DNA of 64,000 bases. Source: Hyposmocoma kahamanoa (lineage: Eukaryota > Arthropoda > Insecta > Lepidoptera > Cosmopterigidae). The stretch spans positions 1,028,822 through 1,092,821 of the forward strand of contig NW_020653718.1 in NCBI RefSeq assembly GCF_003589595.1. Reading direction: 5' to 3'. This document shows positions 23,225 to 35,400 of this stretch, piece after piece. The notes under the pieces are model-generated. The model did no database searches. It had not been told where the DNA came from and saw nothing but the letters and a program-made list of their open reading frames with translations. Numbering within the stretch: the first letter of the stretch is position 1; the number at the start of each line of letters is the position of its first letter. The position numbers and the translations under genes were made by a program.

Positions 23225-23435
23225 TGTTTTAATAGCAGTAGAACTCCTCACAAAAGAGTTCGTCTAGGGACATACCTTACCTATTTCTGCCGCCAAGCAG
23301 TAATGTGAACATTACTGAGTTCCTGTTTGGAAGGGTACCTAAGTGTGCTGGTAAAATTACAGGCACATGGGACTTGTCAAATTATGTCACAGGGCGACGG
23401 GCGCAGTAGCATTGCCCCATCTTTGCTATTTATTT
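23225..23435 (+). repeat. Family R repeat
   Basis: Starts aatagcagtagaactcctca; holds agcagtaatgtgaacattac, the palindrome, and cacatgggacttgtcaaatt. Confidence 0.7.
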
Positions 23436-24065
23436 CTTTTATTTTAATATATATTATTATAATATATAATTTTTATTTATAATTTCACTAAAGCTTCGTT
23501 GGTAGTATACGGCGGTCTTTTTTATTAAATCTGTGTCATTCAGTATTTGTTTTTGTGTATTCACCTGTATTTGAAACTACGTAACAGTTTGTTATATAAA
23601 GATAGAGAGAGATCGTTGTTTATCGATTCTACTTTTCACTTTTGTCTTTGTATTGTCACCATTTCCTTTGTTTGCCACAAAGTTTATTCAATTCTATTCT
23701 AGGAGGCTCTTTTGAAAGACATGACAATTGGATTCAGATTATTTACATTTTAAATAAATAAAACATACATTATTATTTTATATTTTGAAAATTCATCTGA
23801 CAATAGGAAAATCTGCGTGACATTGCAATTTGTGATGGGTAAGTATACAGCTTACCATCAGGCGCACGAATTATTACGTGAAATAAAAAAAATTGGAAAA
23901 TATGAAAGGGTCCTTTAATTAAGATTTTTTTATAAAGTAAGAGGCAAACGAGCAGATGAGCCATCATTGATGGGAGGTAATCATCGTTGCCCATGGATAT
24001 CTGCAACACCAGAGGAGCTGCCTAGTGCGTTGCAATAATTTGAGAGCCCTTTTGAGTCGCTTTGA

Positions 24066-24345
24066 ATAACCCCATACCACGGCGCCATGGTAGACTTAAT
24101 GGTTTGACTTACCAACATTCAAGCAAAGGCTATGGGTTTGAATCCTTGCTCGCACCTCTGAGATCTCGGAATTTATATGCGAAATTTGTTATGAGCTTTT
24201 CGGTGCAGAAAAACAATATGATGAAACCTACTCGTCGAAGAAGGTCAGCGTCAACGAGCATTGGGTCAGGGTAACGGATTATAGCCTAAACCCTCACCTG
24301 ATAGAAGAGCCGTGCCCAGCAGTGGACTTATAAATGTGTTAACCA
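24066..24345 (+). mobile_element. SINE family B, fullest plus-strand copy
   Basis: A tRNA-like head has an A-box-like catggtagacttaatgg and a B-box-like gggtttgaatccttgc. The body follows with cggaatttatatgcgaaatt, cttttcggtgcagaaaaaca and cattgggtcag, and the end is cccagcagtggacttata. It is a tRNA-derived SINE; other copies lie at 12628, 20230 and 63518. Confidence 0.65.
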
Positions 24346-24463
24346 TGACGACGATAGCGCACAGGAAATATTTTAGGAGAAAGGCTAATCCACTTTTTTG
24401 TTACATACAATCTTTTTCATATTTCTAACTGTTAAGAAGCAGTTTTAAAATATAACAATATAA

Positions 24464-24691
24464 CATTGACTTACAAATAAATGGACGACGGGTCTAATAC
24501 AAAAACCACGAAAAAAATGTCCCAAGTCAACCTATTCGAAATTTAAATTGTAATGTCATCGCAGTATCGCGCTGTCAGTCGAACAAATGAAGGCTAAAGC
24601 GGAGTTTGCCGCTCTGTATACGATTTTAGCGCCTTACAAGTGCGGACACTTTTTAGCGCGGACCCGACGTCCATATAATTGTAAGTCAATG
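24464..24691. mobile_element. Inverted-repeat element with 8-bp target duplication, copy 1
   Basis: Ends are cattgacttacaaataa and, at the other end, ataattgtaagtcaatg, inverted repeats of about 30 bp. They are flanked by a perfect 8-bp duplication, caatataa (24456-24463 and 24692-24699). Eight-bp duplications are made by hAT and P superfamily transposases. No coding capacity: a non-autonomous copy of 228 bp. Confidence 0.85.
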
Positions 24692-24787
24692 CAATATAAT
24701 AATAGATTTTTTCTAGACTGAACCCAGAGAGCTCGCTGACAGAGACGAAACATAGTGACATAAGTCATTGTCCGCGAGTCGCCACTC

Positions 24788-24974
24788 CTTAGAGGATGGA
24801 AAAAATAAAGGAAAGGAGCTGCCTTATCTACAGAAGAAACGTCCCTACCTAAATCAAAAATGTCCACCACAAAAGGCGAATTTAGTCTTGTACTATAATC
24901 ACAGATAAGTCAATATCGACATGCAAATGTATGGCTTGAATGTTGAAACTGTTGTTACTGTGTTTTATGTTTGC
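24788..24974 (+). repeat. Family F repeat, copy 2
   Basis: Near-identical in order to 11568-11747. The minus-strand open frame at 24634-24870 crosses it and is not coding. Confidence 0.7.
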
Positions 24975-25928
24975 AAATTTGTGTAGTTTACTTTAATCAA
25001 AGTATGATTAATACTAGGCTATTATTACTAGGCAAGTAATGAGCCATTTTAATCAAAATTAAATATAAAGTTATTTACCAATAAATGTAACGATGGAATT
25101 GCATTATCATGTAATTTAGTTATATTCAAAGTTCTATTTAAATTTGTATGGAGTGAACAAACGAAGATGGTACTTGATATAATGTATGTTCGGCAGTCCT
25201 ATTATTTCCAACCATCTTTTCTTTCTTTTTCATTTGTAGGTAAACTTTAAAAATAATAATAACGAAATAATAAAAGCCTTGTAGTGAATGGTTTTAATAA
25301 CAGAATATCGATAATATCTCTGCTTACAAGAACAACACTATCTCAAAATAATCGTTATCAACAATCATCAAAATATACTAATAAACAGGCAATCTAAAGT
25401 AACTAAAGCAAAATTCGGCAAGGCTTATGAATAAACTACTTAAATGAGTCTAATTACATGAGATATTTCGACTATTGTATGATTTATAGGCAGAGAAATA
25501 ACACATACCGGTGTGATGTAACATTCGGTTGATTTCCGCTTTTTCAGCTGCCGCACCCCTTAAAACTGCAGCGACTCATTTTTATCAATACTTATTGTCC
25601 TTACTGTCTATTTTAATATTTTTGTCCATTTCATTACTATTCATGCAAATAATTCACTAAAACATTTGGCCAAACATTGGTGTTAACTTTCCTTTGACAA
25701 CCGGACACGGATGTCAAAGGGTACTCCAAAAATGGTAAAATGAGGACAATTGGCATTTAAGATGACGTTACGTATTTTCGATTCCCGTGTTTGACATAAA
25801 TCAATGTAGTGCTATCTCTTTTGGCTTACAACGGCACGCAGTAGTTAAACAAAGACAATAAAATGTTTATGTTTGTGTATGTTTTCACCGTCTAAATACA
25901 TCATATGCATATAACGTCTGATTGTATA

Positions 25929-26360
25929 TGTCAATATAACATGTCCTTTGGTTTCCATAGTCTACGCGCAGCTCTAACCAGTTGTCAACACAAATTAGAA
26001 AATGTTATAATGTTCTTTCGTAGAACTCCAAAACTACAGAAGTAATTTTTCGAATAAAAAAACGTGAGACAATGGCGCAATACTTTGGTACCGTGTAAGC
26101 TGCGAATTCATTATTCTCAACGATGTTCTTTCTTTTATATATTTTTTTGTTTTGTTATACGGCAAAAAGCAAAGTATGTACAGGGATGACTGTGCTAAAT
26201 CCACCTTTGTTCCTTTGTTATAGAAATAAAACGGCAAAGTTTTTATTTGTTTTCTACTTTAATAAATATTTTTATTGTGCTATTGCGATATGTTCTAAAA
26301 AAAAATATTTGTCTCAATTTATTTACAAATAACTTTTTTGAGAACATAATTATCTAAAGG
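25929..26360. repeat. Family H repeat, copy 1
   Basis: From about 26020 aligns with 59405-59835 through blocks such as aaaaaacgtgagac, ggtaccgtgtaagctg, gttttgttatacggcaaaaa and tttttgagaacataattatc. The first 45 bp (gtcaatataacatgtccttt, ggtttccatagtct) are also found at 12007-12048. Confidence 0.5.
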
Positions 26361-27113
26361 TTATTATATAATGCAAACAGATAATTGTATGATATTATAT
26401 ATTGTATATATATATTGGATGAACCTCCTATGACCCAGCGCTGTACACATACAATCAGGAGGTGAGAAGTAATACCTAATCAAATTAAAACACAATGTTA
26501 AGTATGAACCTTCATTTCATCGAGTGTATAACCAGAAATAGAGACGAAATGTCAATTTATTTGAAAACTACTCTGCCAAATCGTTACGGTGACAACTACG
26601 CTTCGATTGGCCAGTCCGAATTCAAATGAAATAAATACAAAATATTTTTGAAATATACGGAAACGTACACACAGGTCAGTTGTTGGCGCTGTACCATTTT
26701 AGCTTTCTAATTTGTGATTTCAGCTCAAACGGGAGTTGATATTTAGAAGTGACATAACGCCCATTTGCCTGAAGAGTTGCCAGGAAAAGATGGCCCTTAT
26801 GTCGTCTCTATTTCTGGTTATATACTCGATGCTTCATTCGCATCATGCGTCTTATTAAATTCGTTGATTACCACTAATTTGACAGTAATGGTTTCGAACA
26901 GATGTTCGACGGAGAACAAAAGTACAGGTCACTCCAGATACAAACAAGTATGCCCTCAATGTACAACAATCGCAATTGGGAATTTTTGAACTATTTTTGT
27001 AGATATTCTATAAGAATGCAATTAAAACATGTTCTAAAAAAATTGCTCGATTTATTCTAAAATTATTAAAAAAAACGGTTATACATACGACACATATTTA
27101 CTTAAAATTATTG
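26361..27113. other. No recognised feature
   Basis: Contains a 74-codon plus-strand open frame (26765-26989) with no recognisable motif. Nothing else stands out. Confidence 0.4.
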
Positions 27114-27121
27114 CCTGTAAT

Positions 27122-27408
27122 CATTGACTTTCAAATAAATGGACGTCGGGTCTAATACAAAAAACCACGAAAAAAATGTCCCAAGTCAACCTATCTAAAC
27201 GTAGTGACATGTAAAGGAATATGAAAAAGCTAAAACGTTGAATTTAAATTGTAATGTCATCGCAGTACTGTCTAATTTTGCTTGCTTCGCTGTCAGTCAA
27301 ACAAACGAAGACTAAAGCGTGAATGACGCTCTGTATACGATTTTAACGCCCTATAAGTTCGGACACTTTTTAGCGCGGACCCGACGTCCATATAATTGTA
27401 AGTCAATG
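27122..27408. mobile_element. Inverted-repeat element with 8-bp target duplication, copy 2
   Basis: Same ends as the copy at 24464, flanked by a different perfect 8-bp duplication, cctgtaat (27114-27121 and 27409-27416). It is 287 bp long; the extra 59 bp relative to copy 1 lie mainly after ccaagtcaacctat. Two copies with different target duplications show real transposition and not local duplication. Confidence 0.85.
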
Positions 27409-27829
27409 CCTGTAATCTATAGAATACTAACTGCTTTCGTATTTCATAAGCTACCAAATAAATGCAAAAGATATGATATACGCAAATAACTTTCCTTAAC
27501 TTCGTTCCGCCAGCTCGAGTCCTGCGAAATTTCTCAATATTTTATGTGTTCACATGTTCACATACCCGATTTCAGCATCACGTAATACGAGAAGGTTGAT
27601 TTGATTATCTAGAATATTCAAGTCATATTATAACTTAGTATTCTTTAAAAAGCTAGTGAAAACAATATAGTTGAAGGATAAGGGGTAATGTCTAATGCTG
27701 TTTTCATTATTGACACTGTTGCCTATTTGTTTTAAATAGAGGCAAAAGAGGACAATACTACGCTAATAAAGCCGTTATAACCCAATACTGTATATATAAT
27801 AATAATAGATCTGCAACAAGCACATGGAG

Positions 27830-27960
27830 AAAGTCGTAAGATCTGCTGGCTCTATTGGGAGGGCGGTAGCCATGTTGAGGCAACAGTCGCTGGTTCGAGC
27901 AAAATCACGTTGAAGGAATTTTGCAATGTTTGTTCGATCTTGTATTAATAATAATATAGG
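27830..27960 (+). mobile_element. SINE family C, decayed
   Basis: B-box-like ctggttcgagcaaaatcacg and tail gtttgttcgatcttgtatta, then ataataata. Matches the layout of 44600. Confidence 0.45.
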
Positions 27961-27980
27961 GAAACTGTATACATACATAA

Positions 27981-28190
27981 CTGCCTCTGTGGCCGAACGG
28001 TTACCATGCCGTACTGCCACGCAGAGGTCCCAGGTTCGATTCCCGGGCCGGGAGAAATATTTGTATGGCCTACATTTATTTCTCTCGTGAGTTTGGGTGT
28101 AATTTGTGGTTGTGTATGTGTGTGTGTCCATGGCACCCGCGACACAGGGTTACCCTAGTGCGGGGCTGTGATGAGTAAGTGTGCGTTTTT
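27981..28190 (+). mobile_element. SINE family A, full copy
   Basis: Starts ctgcctctgtggccgaacgg, a good RNA polymerase III A box (tggccgaacgg), and has a perfect B box in ggttcgattcc. The body reads tttatttctctcgtgagttt and aatttgtggttgtgtat, and the 3' part is gacacagggttaccc, then gcggggctgtgatgag. The head resembles a tRNA, but the 3' half cannot form an acceptor arm, so this is a tRNA-derived SINE and not a tRNA gene. It is one of seven copies here. Confidence 0.85.
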
Positions 28191-28504
28191 TAAAAAAAAT
28201 AGGGAAAGAAATTAAAAAGCCTTTAGACTCGTAACTTGAACGTGTTTTATCGTAGTTTTTTTTAATAGACAATTAATAACTATTTTTAAGTTTAACAAAC
28301 TAGCGGACCTTACAAATATTTCTATATGCTTTTTGAAGATCTTCGTCTTTGGTTTTTAACGACTTTTTTACCATCTGTGAGAAATCTGTCTTCACTGAGC
28401 CCGGAACCTTTACAGCTACCAGCAGCTGACCAGAGATATCGCTTTAATTGTAATTTTGAACTTTAAGTTCACCGCAATAATATTCAATTATTTTTGTATT
28501 CTAG

Positions 28505-28645
28505 TTCGTTTCGTGGCTTAGGTGGCGTAGCGTCTGGCACTGTTTGCTAGATGACGTAGGTTTGACTTTAGACGGATCAAAGGTTTTTTCCTAAGTGTTG
28601 GATCTTTGTTGTAATTATAATTACTGAACTATATCAAAAAGGATG
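28505..28645 (+). mobile_element. SINE family C
   Basis: tRNA-like: cgtggcttaggtggcgtagc (A-box side), then tctggcactgtttgctagat, then gacggatcaaaggtttttt. The B box is decayed (ggtttgactttag). Confidence 0.55.
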
Positions 28646-28734
28646 TGTTGCTGCTACTCGCGCACAGGCACCTTATTATGAAAAAATGATTGGTTAGAGT
28701 AATATAAAATGTAATAGAACGGAGGCAGCTTGAA

Positions 28735-28930
28735 AATTGACACTTCTCCACACGATACGTTGCGTCGGCGTTACTACGTATAAATTAGGATTACATGCCA
28801 CATAGTGCTTTGAAATGACGCACGGCGAAAGAACGCGCCGGACAAGGGGACAGGAGATGAAGCGGGGACTGGTGCTGTGGTGAGTTAGCAAGAGCGGCCT
28901 TACGTAGCGACTCCGCATATAAAGGAATAT
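28735..28930. repeat. Family I repeat, copy 1
   Basis: Shares a block (ataaattaggattacatgcc, acatagtgc) with 46590-46640, and the flanks tgcgtcggcg and ggacaaggggacag have counterparts there. Less AT-rich than its neighbours. Class unknown. Confidence 0.4.
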
Positions 28931-29288
28931 GCTAAGAAAATTAACTAAGAAAAGCAGAGTTTGCGAAGTCTAGTACGAGAAGAAAAGGCATCGAGTCGTC
29001 TGTGGTTGGTTAAAGACAAGGAATGAAATGGAATAATTGAGTGCTTTTGTCAATCAAATACAACAACAACAGACAACACAGTCTCAGGTGCCAACTATAA
29101 GTGCAACCGCAGATGTACTCGCAGCCTACGCCTACTAACTAGATGTGGCTTATTTTTATATAGTTTTATTTCAAGTCATGAAAATCAGACTTTAGCACTC
29201 TTTGACAAAATAGCGAGAACAACACTATAGACAAATTTGTGATGCAGTAAAAAAATTAATAAACTCTTCATAACCGAGGAACACTTAC

Positions 29289-29444
29289 TGATATCATTGG
29301 GCTTACACCGGCACTAAGTCCTCCCATCGCTTTAAACACCAATGGCGGCTGAACTCTTCCTAATAACATGATGATCATCTTCTGGTTCGATACAGACATA
29401 TTCTCCCATGGCAAATAGTACACGAGAGCTGCTAAGCCGTCGCT
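29289..29444 (-). CDS. Odorant receptor exon 7 of those found
   Basis: Acceptor ctttaacag, donor gtaagt. 52 codons: SDGLAALVYYLPWENMSVSN, then QKMIIMLLGRVQPPLVFKAM, then GGLSAGVSPMIS. This is the conserved region before the last short exon. A donor follows, so at least one more exon is expected at lower coordinates. Confidence 0.9.
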
Positions 29445-32400
29445 CTGTTAAAGAATAAACGCCTTTAGTCCAATCGAAATAAGGTTTTGAGGTCGCATGA
29501 AAGATAGCTAAAAAGTTTTTGTTCTTTTCTTTCATTTTTCATTTGGGACTCTAGATACCGGTATGTATAGCAAGTGGCACAAATAATTTTTCGTTGTTGT
29601 GGCATCAAAATTAAATATTGGACCACCTAAACTTATCTTCCATGCACGCTGCGTACGCTTTTTTTTATGATACCAAGTACAGGGACGAATAAGTCGTGTG
29701 CATGGTGGAAAGCGACACGCCTGTCCATAACAGTTGCAGTGCCACTTAGGGCTTTAAACCTCAAAGATTTGACGGGCACTCCCATTGCGCCCGTCACCCT
29801 GAGATATAAGTTGACAAGTCCAATGTGCCTGTAATTTCACCAGTACCTTTACCCTTCAAAACCGGAAAGCGGTAATGCTCACATTACTGCTTGGCGGCAG
29901 AAACAGGTAAGGTATATAATAGGTAATAGGTGAGATAATTTGCTTATAGTTTTAGACTAATATTATAGAATAACTAATTTCATGAACAATTGTATACCCG
30001 TATACAGTGTTTGTGCTCCTCTATTTTCATTCTGACTAAACTGTACCATCACAGTCTTGAAATTTGTAACTAGTATGGAGTTATTAGGTTTTTGCGATTG
30101 TTACACATTCAAAAATCTATATCTAGTACATTAACCTGAGGATGTGTAATAATAGTAAGAAGTGTATTCCAACTCGAAAAAAAGACTCGCTGAATCTGAG
30201 TCGTTTTTTCGAGTCGGTTCGAGAGGTCTATATTGGTTTGGGATCAGGCCATGGTCCAGTATTTTAGATAGTACAAAACAGTACAGAATACATTCATTCC
30301 CTAGTTTGCCACTCTTAGAGGTGGAATATTTTCTTCAAATTTAAATGGAACTACATCTGAGGTACTGCCTCAGCTATCGCATAACATATCTACACAAAAA
30401 AAGAGAAAAAAAAAACAAAAAACATAAGTCGAATTGCGAACCTCCAACTTTTTATTGAAGTGGGTTAAAAGTTGAGTGGTTCCGTTACTCTAGTGCTAAT
30501 TAGTGTGAGTGTCTGGCACATTATTATTATTGTTATCTATTTTTTTTTACTAGAAATTCATAATACAAATAATTAGTGGTTGATTATAAAGTTGTTATTC
30601 GTTATTTAATTTTACAAACTTGAAAATATAATTAGTCCATTCGTACGTTATCTATGGTGGGCGTCAGACGTTGACTGTGTTTAGAGTTTTTGAATAATAA
30701 TTAAGCTGTTTGAACTTGTTTAACATCGGAGGGTCTGAGGCAAAACCGTGTAAATTGCAATAAGTGTACAAACATTCGTGAAATTAGTTATTTTCCTCTT
30801 AATTATATGGTATACTTCTGTGTACTTTTGAATGGTATATTATATTGGGTTAGATGATATGATCACATGGACGCGTTCTTGAGTGACTGGCCGAAGACTG
30901 CTGCGGATAGAGAGAGTTGGAATTCCGAAAATATAGTACATCTAGTATAGTACACCTCCTTGTGAAAGAGTTCGTATAATGAAGCAGTAATGTGGACACT
31001 ACTGCATTTCGGTTACGAAGGGTATTTTTATATAATACTAAGTTACGGGACGAACAAGTCGTGCTCCTGATGGCATGCTACATGCCAATTACAATGCCAC
31101 TCGGAGCTTAAAATCGTAAATATCTGAGGGTCACTGCCACTGCGCCTGTCACTCTGAGACAAGTAAGTAAGTTGACAAGTGCCATGTGGCTGTAATTTCA
31201 CCAGCACTCTTACCCTTCAAAACCGGAACGCAGTAATGCTTACATTACTGCTTGGCGGCAGAAATAGGTAAAGTGGCAGTATTTACCTGGACAAACTCTT
31301 TCACAAGGAGGCTTACTGCTGTTAAAAGTAAATAAAGCGGGTGAAGATGCTGATGAAATTACAGGCACCTAGGATTTATCAACTTTATGGTTCAAGATTG
31401 CAAGCGCAAGGGCAATCTTGAAAGGTAGGCGTGTCGACTACCATCAGAGACATTTCTTGAAATTGACAGCAAATACTACACAAAATAAGTGTAAAACGAA
31501 ATTTCGCACTATCATTTGATCGGCAAGATGCGTAGCTTGTATAATTCGACTATGTGGTTTGTCGTACCAAGGAAAAGATGTCTACGTCGTAGCAACGTCG
31601 TAGCAGTAATGTGAGCATTACTACGTTCCAGTTTTAAGGGTGATTATGAAATTACAGGCACAAGGGACTTGTCAACTTATGTCTCAGTGTGATGGGCGCA
31701 GTGGCAGTGCCCCTGAGGTTTTTGCGATTAACAATCACCTGGTATTATAAAAAAATAAGTAGATATCAGTGGGCAGTGCTCTTCGCGCAATGAAGCAATT
31801 GAATCTAACTAAAAAAGTATTCATGGATAAGTCTGAGGCCAAATCTAACTACGAGTACATAGCCTTTGTAACGAACAGATAGGTTGGGGATATTTTAATT
31901 GAACAGACCCACAGTAGTCTATGGCGACGACCTTGAACGCTCTGGAGGTTGTAGTAACAAACCTGTCAGCTATTTAGCTATCTGTTTTAATTCTGTAAGC
32001 ATTTGTATTTTTGGTCATTTCGGCAGCCCATTGCATGCAATTTATGTACGACTGTCCTGTATACAGAATATTACGGATCCCTATGCATTTATTCACAACA
32101 TCACACACGGAGATCGCATTGACGCGTGACTCAACGATGTGACGGCTATGTGTGACGCTGTATTTAGCGCCATATATGAACTAAAATCTGTTCTATGCTA
32201 AAGTTTAGTCGATAGTCGCTGCGATAGGCTTCACTATGTGAGAACCACCTATCTCTTAGTTTTACGCGACCTTATCTAGTCACAGTTAATAAAGGTAGAG
32301 GAATATACTTTTGCCTATTGTAAATAGTTTCCATTGTTTGCTAAATTTTCTTGTGTTACATTTTTATGTAAAATTTAGAGAATAATTAATTAGATAGAGT

Positions 32401-35400
32401 GGGTGCTCGACCAAATGACATGTTTGGGCCAACTAGGGTAAACAAATTTTTTTAAGGTGATGGATTCAAAATGGAGGCCCGAAAAAAGTGGTACAATCCA
32501 GGTGAAATTTAGCATGCGGCCACACACATATAGGGGGCTCGCTGGCAAACATCGACAGGGAATTTTTTTCATCAAAACCAGCAAGTTAACAGTGTTAAAT
32601 AACGTAGCCACGTTGAGGCGACAGACGCTGGTTCGAATCTCCTTTGTGTTTGTCCGGTCTTTGCAGCAAAAGTAGCATCAAACAGACATTTCACAAATTT
32701 AAAAACAACACCAGTAAATTAATTAGTCAGTATAGTTACCTAATTGTAATAAGAATCATGTATCGTAATCCAAAGCTTGAGGTATCCTAGTCTACTCACG
32801 AAAAATTCAATCTACATTCCTGTCAAAGTTACCTGTCTTCTTATTTCTTCAAGTACGAGCGACATGAGAATAAGGCACCCGACATAAACCACAAACATCA
32901 GCCCGTATATCACCAGGCTCCCTTTGTCCTAAAACAAGATATAAAAAACCTTATAACATTATTTTGTATGGTCAAGGTTCCTGTAAAGAAACATTTAGTG
33001 TAGTTTTTTTTGAAGCGGTTACTCAAGTTCTTTGTTAATGTAACGTTTAATGATTTTGAACGTTCTTCCATATATATAATGTGATTTGAACTTTCTTCCA
33101 TAGAAAATCTCAATATAAAAATCATTACCATTCCCATTCCCTTCATAACCGGAAAGCGGTAATACTCACATTATTGCTTGGCGGTAAATAGGTAAGGTGG
33201 CAGTACTTTCTTAGACGAACTCTTGCACAAGTTATTTATTACCACTTTACAACGTTTATATTATATAATCAAGATATAACGTGAAAAAGAAACACGTATT
33301 TACCCCAACCATTACTTGATACATAAGAAGGCTGTCCGCAATCAAATTATAAAAGTAATTCGCTGTCACGTTCAGCCCAAACGCGTTCTCCATTTCTCTG
33401 AAAATGCTGAAATAATTTTACTACTAAATAACTTTGTATCATCTACATGATTTATTTTATTAAATTATACCTATTTTCAATTCTTTTGTTCTCCGGTACA
33501 ATGAAATAGCATTAAAAAAAGGTTAAATCGATTACTATAGTAATGGATTTAACTTTTTGAAACCTACCTGGATCTTTAGTATTATTGCATCAAAATTTTA
33601 TTGAAATCGATTAACGAAACGTGGGCGATACCATCTAATTTGCCACGCTTAGAGATTGATTTTTTTTTTTATTTGATAGAGAATACTAGTGAGGTACCCC
33701 CTTTCCAATAAAATAATATAAAAATAATAAAAAAAATAAAAAAAATAATAATAAAAAAATAATATAAATACAGTCTAATTGAGAACCTCCCCCTTTTTTG
33801 AAAGTCGGTTTAATAAATGAAAACTTTTTATAATAAATAGTAATTAAATCGAATAACTATAAAGAAGAATTCCTTTGATCTGCCTGAACTTGTATCCACG
33901 GTGAGGCAACAGGTTCTGGTTGGTTAAAAAGGATTTTTTCTTTATGTTTGTTCCATCTTTATTCTAATGGCGTTTTTTCACAAAAAAACATATGATTATA
34001 AGTAGTAGAATAAACATCTTAATATTTTCTTCTCTTCTTTTTTCGTTCTTTTAATCTGTCACGGTTTCAGGTCTTCCTATTTATTGTTTCTCTACATATA
34101 CTCTATATACTCTCGTTGTATACTCTATACGTGTTCAAAGGAAGTAGTGCCCCGTAAAATAAGAAACTACATAAGTTCATCCAATCCAGACACAAGGTCT
34201 ATAACATCATTGAGTCATAACCGTTGAAACTTTTTACGTTTAAAATAAAATAGAAAAATATGTTATAATACACCCCTCGTGGAAGAATGGCATAATATTT
34301 TTCTGTATCTAATGGAGCAATAAACATTTTTGACGTAACTCCACATATGCCATTCTTCCATGAGGGGTGCGAATGTGGTTTTTTGAAACAAAACCTCGGA
34401 ACACACATCTTGCTACTCTAGCAGAAATGTGCTTAATGGACATACGTGGTTATTTGAACAGTGTTGGTTTATCATCTAAGTGCAATGGGAAAACGTTTCA
34501 AATAGCTGCATGTTCCTATGACTTTAGTTTCTAAGGTACAGGTCATGAGCACATCAAGCTTGACACTTTATACTTTGGACCGTTCTTATCGTAAGCGGCA
34601 TAGATTTGGATTTAAGTCTTAAGTGTCAAGCTTGACGTCCCTGTACAATTGTGAATGTTTGGTTACAATATCTCAGCGGTGAACAGAGATGGGTAAGTGT
34701 CAGGGTTTTAACCCGGTTAACGCCGGGTTTAAATCGGTAAAATACCATTAACGCCCAAAATCAAGGGCAAAAACGATTTATAACTAAATATTTGTTGTAA
34801 ATCGAACTTTATTCAAATGGTTCAGATGTTTATTGCTTTCTGGTCTAGACGATTCGATTTGCCTTTCTATTGAATTCATTCGCTTGAAAATCGCATTGCA
34901 ATAAATCAATACAAAAAATCGTTAGATCGTATGCACTTGAATCGATCTTCATAAAAATTGAATCATAATGTGCATCTTTAGCAGTAAACATTCACAGGAT
35001 TGCAATGTAGGTATTGTGTGTAGTCTCTTTTTCGTACATTAATATTAAGCAGAAATGTCAGCATTACTGTGTTCCGGTTTTGAAGGGTAAGGGTTCTGGT
35101 GAAATTACAGGCACATGAGACTTGTCAACTTATGTCTCAGGGTGACGGGCGCAGTGGCAGTGCCCCTCAGATCTTTGCGATTTGAAGCTCTGAGTGGCAC
35201 TGCAACTGTTATGGGCAGACGTGTAGCTTACCATCAGGCGCACGATTTGTTCGTCCCGTCACTTGATATCATAAAAAAAATATTATAAAAGATAATGACA
35301 ATAATAATAACAACTCACACATTCAACATAGACAACCACGAATTACACCTAAACCGACGAGAGAAATATATGTAGGCCATACAAAATAATATTTCTCCCG

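Noticed and set aside
27981..28055. Possible tRNA gene (A and B boxes present)
   Set aside because: The sequence continues into a shared body found in seven copies and cannot form an acceptor stem; it is the head of SINE family A.
28190..28260. Candidate last receptor exon (KTRSSY on the minus strand resembling KTSFSY)
   Set aside because: No splice acceptor before it and the rest of the peptide does not fit the family.
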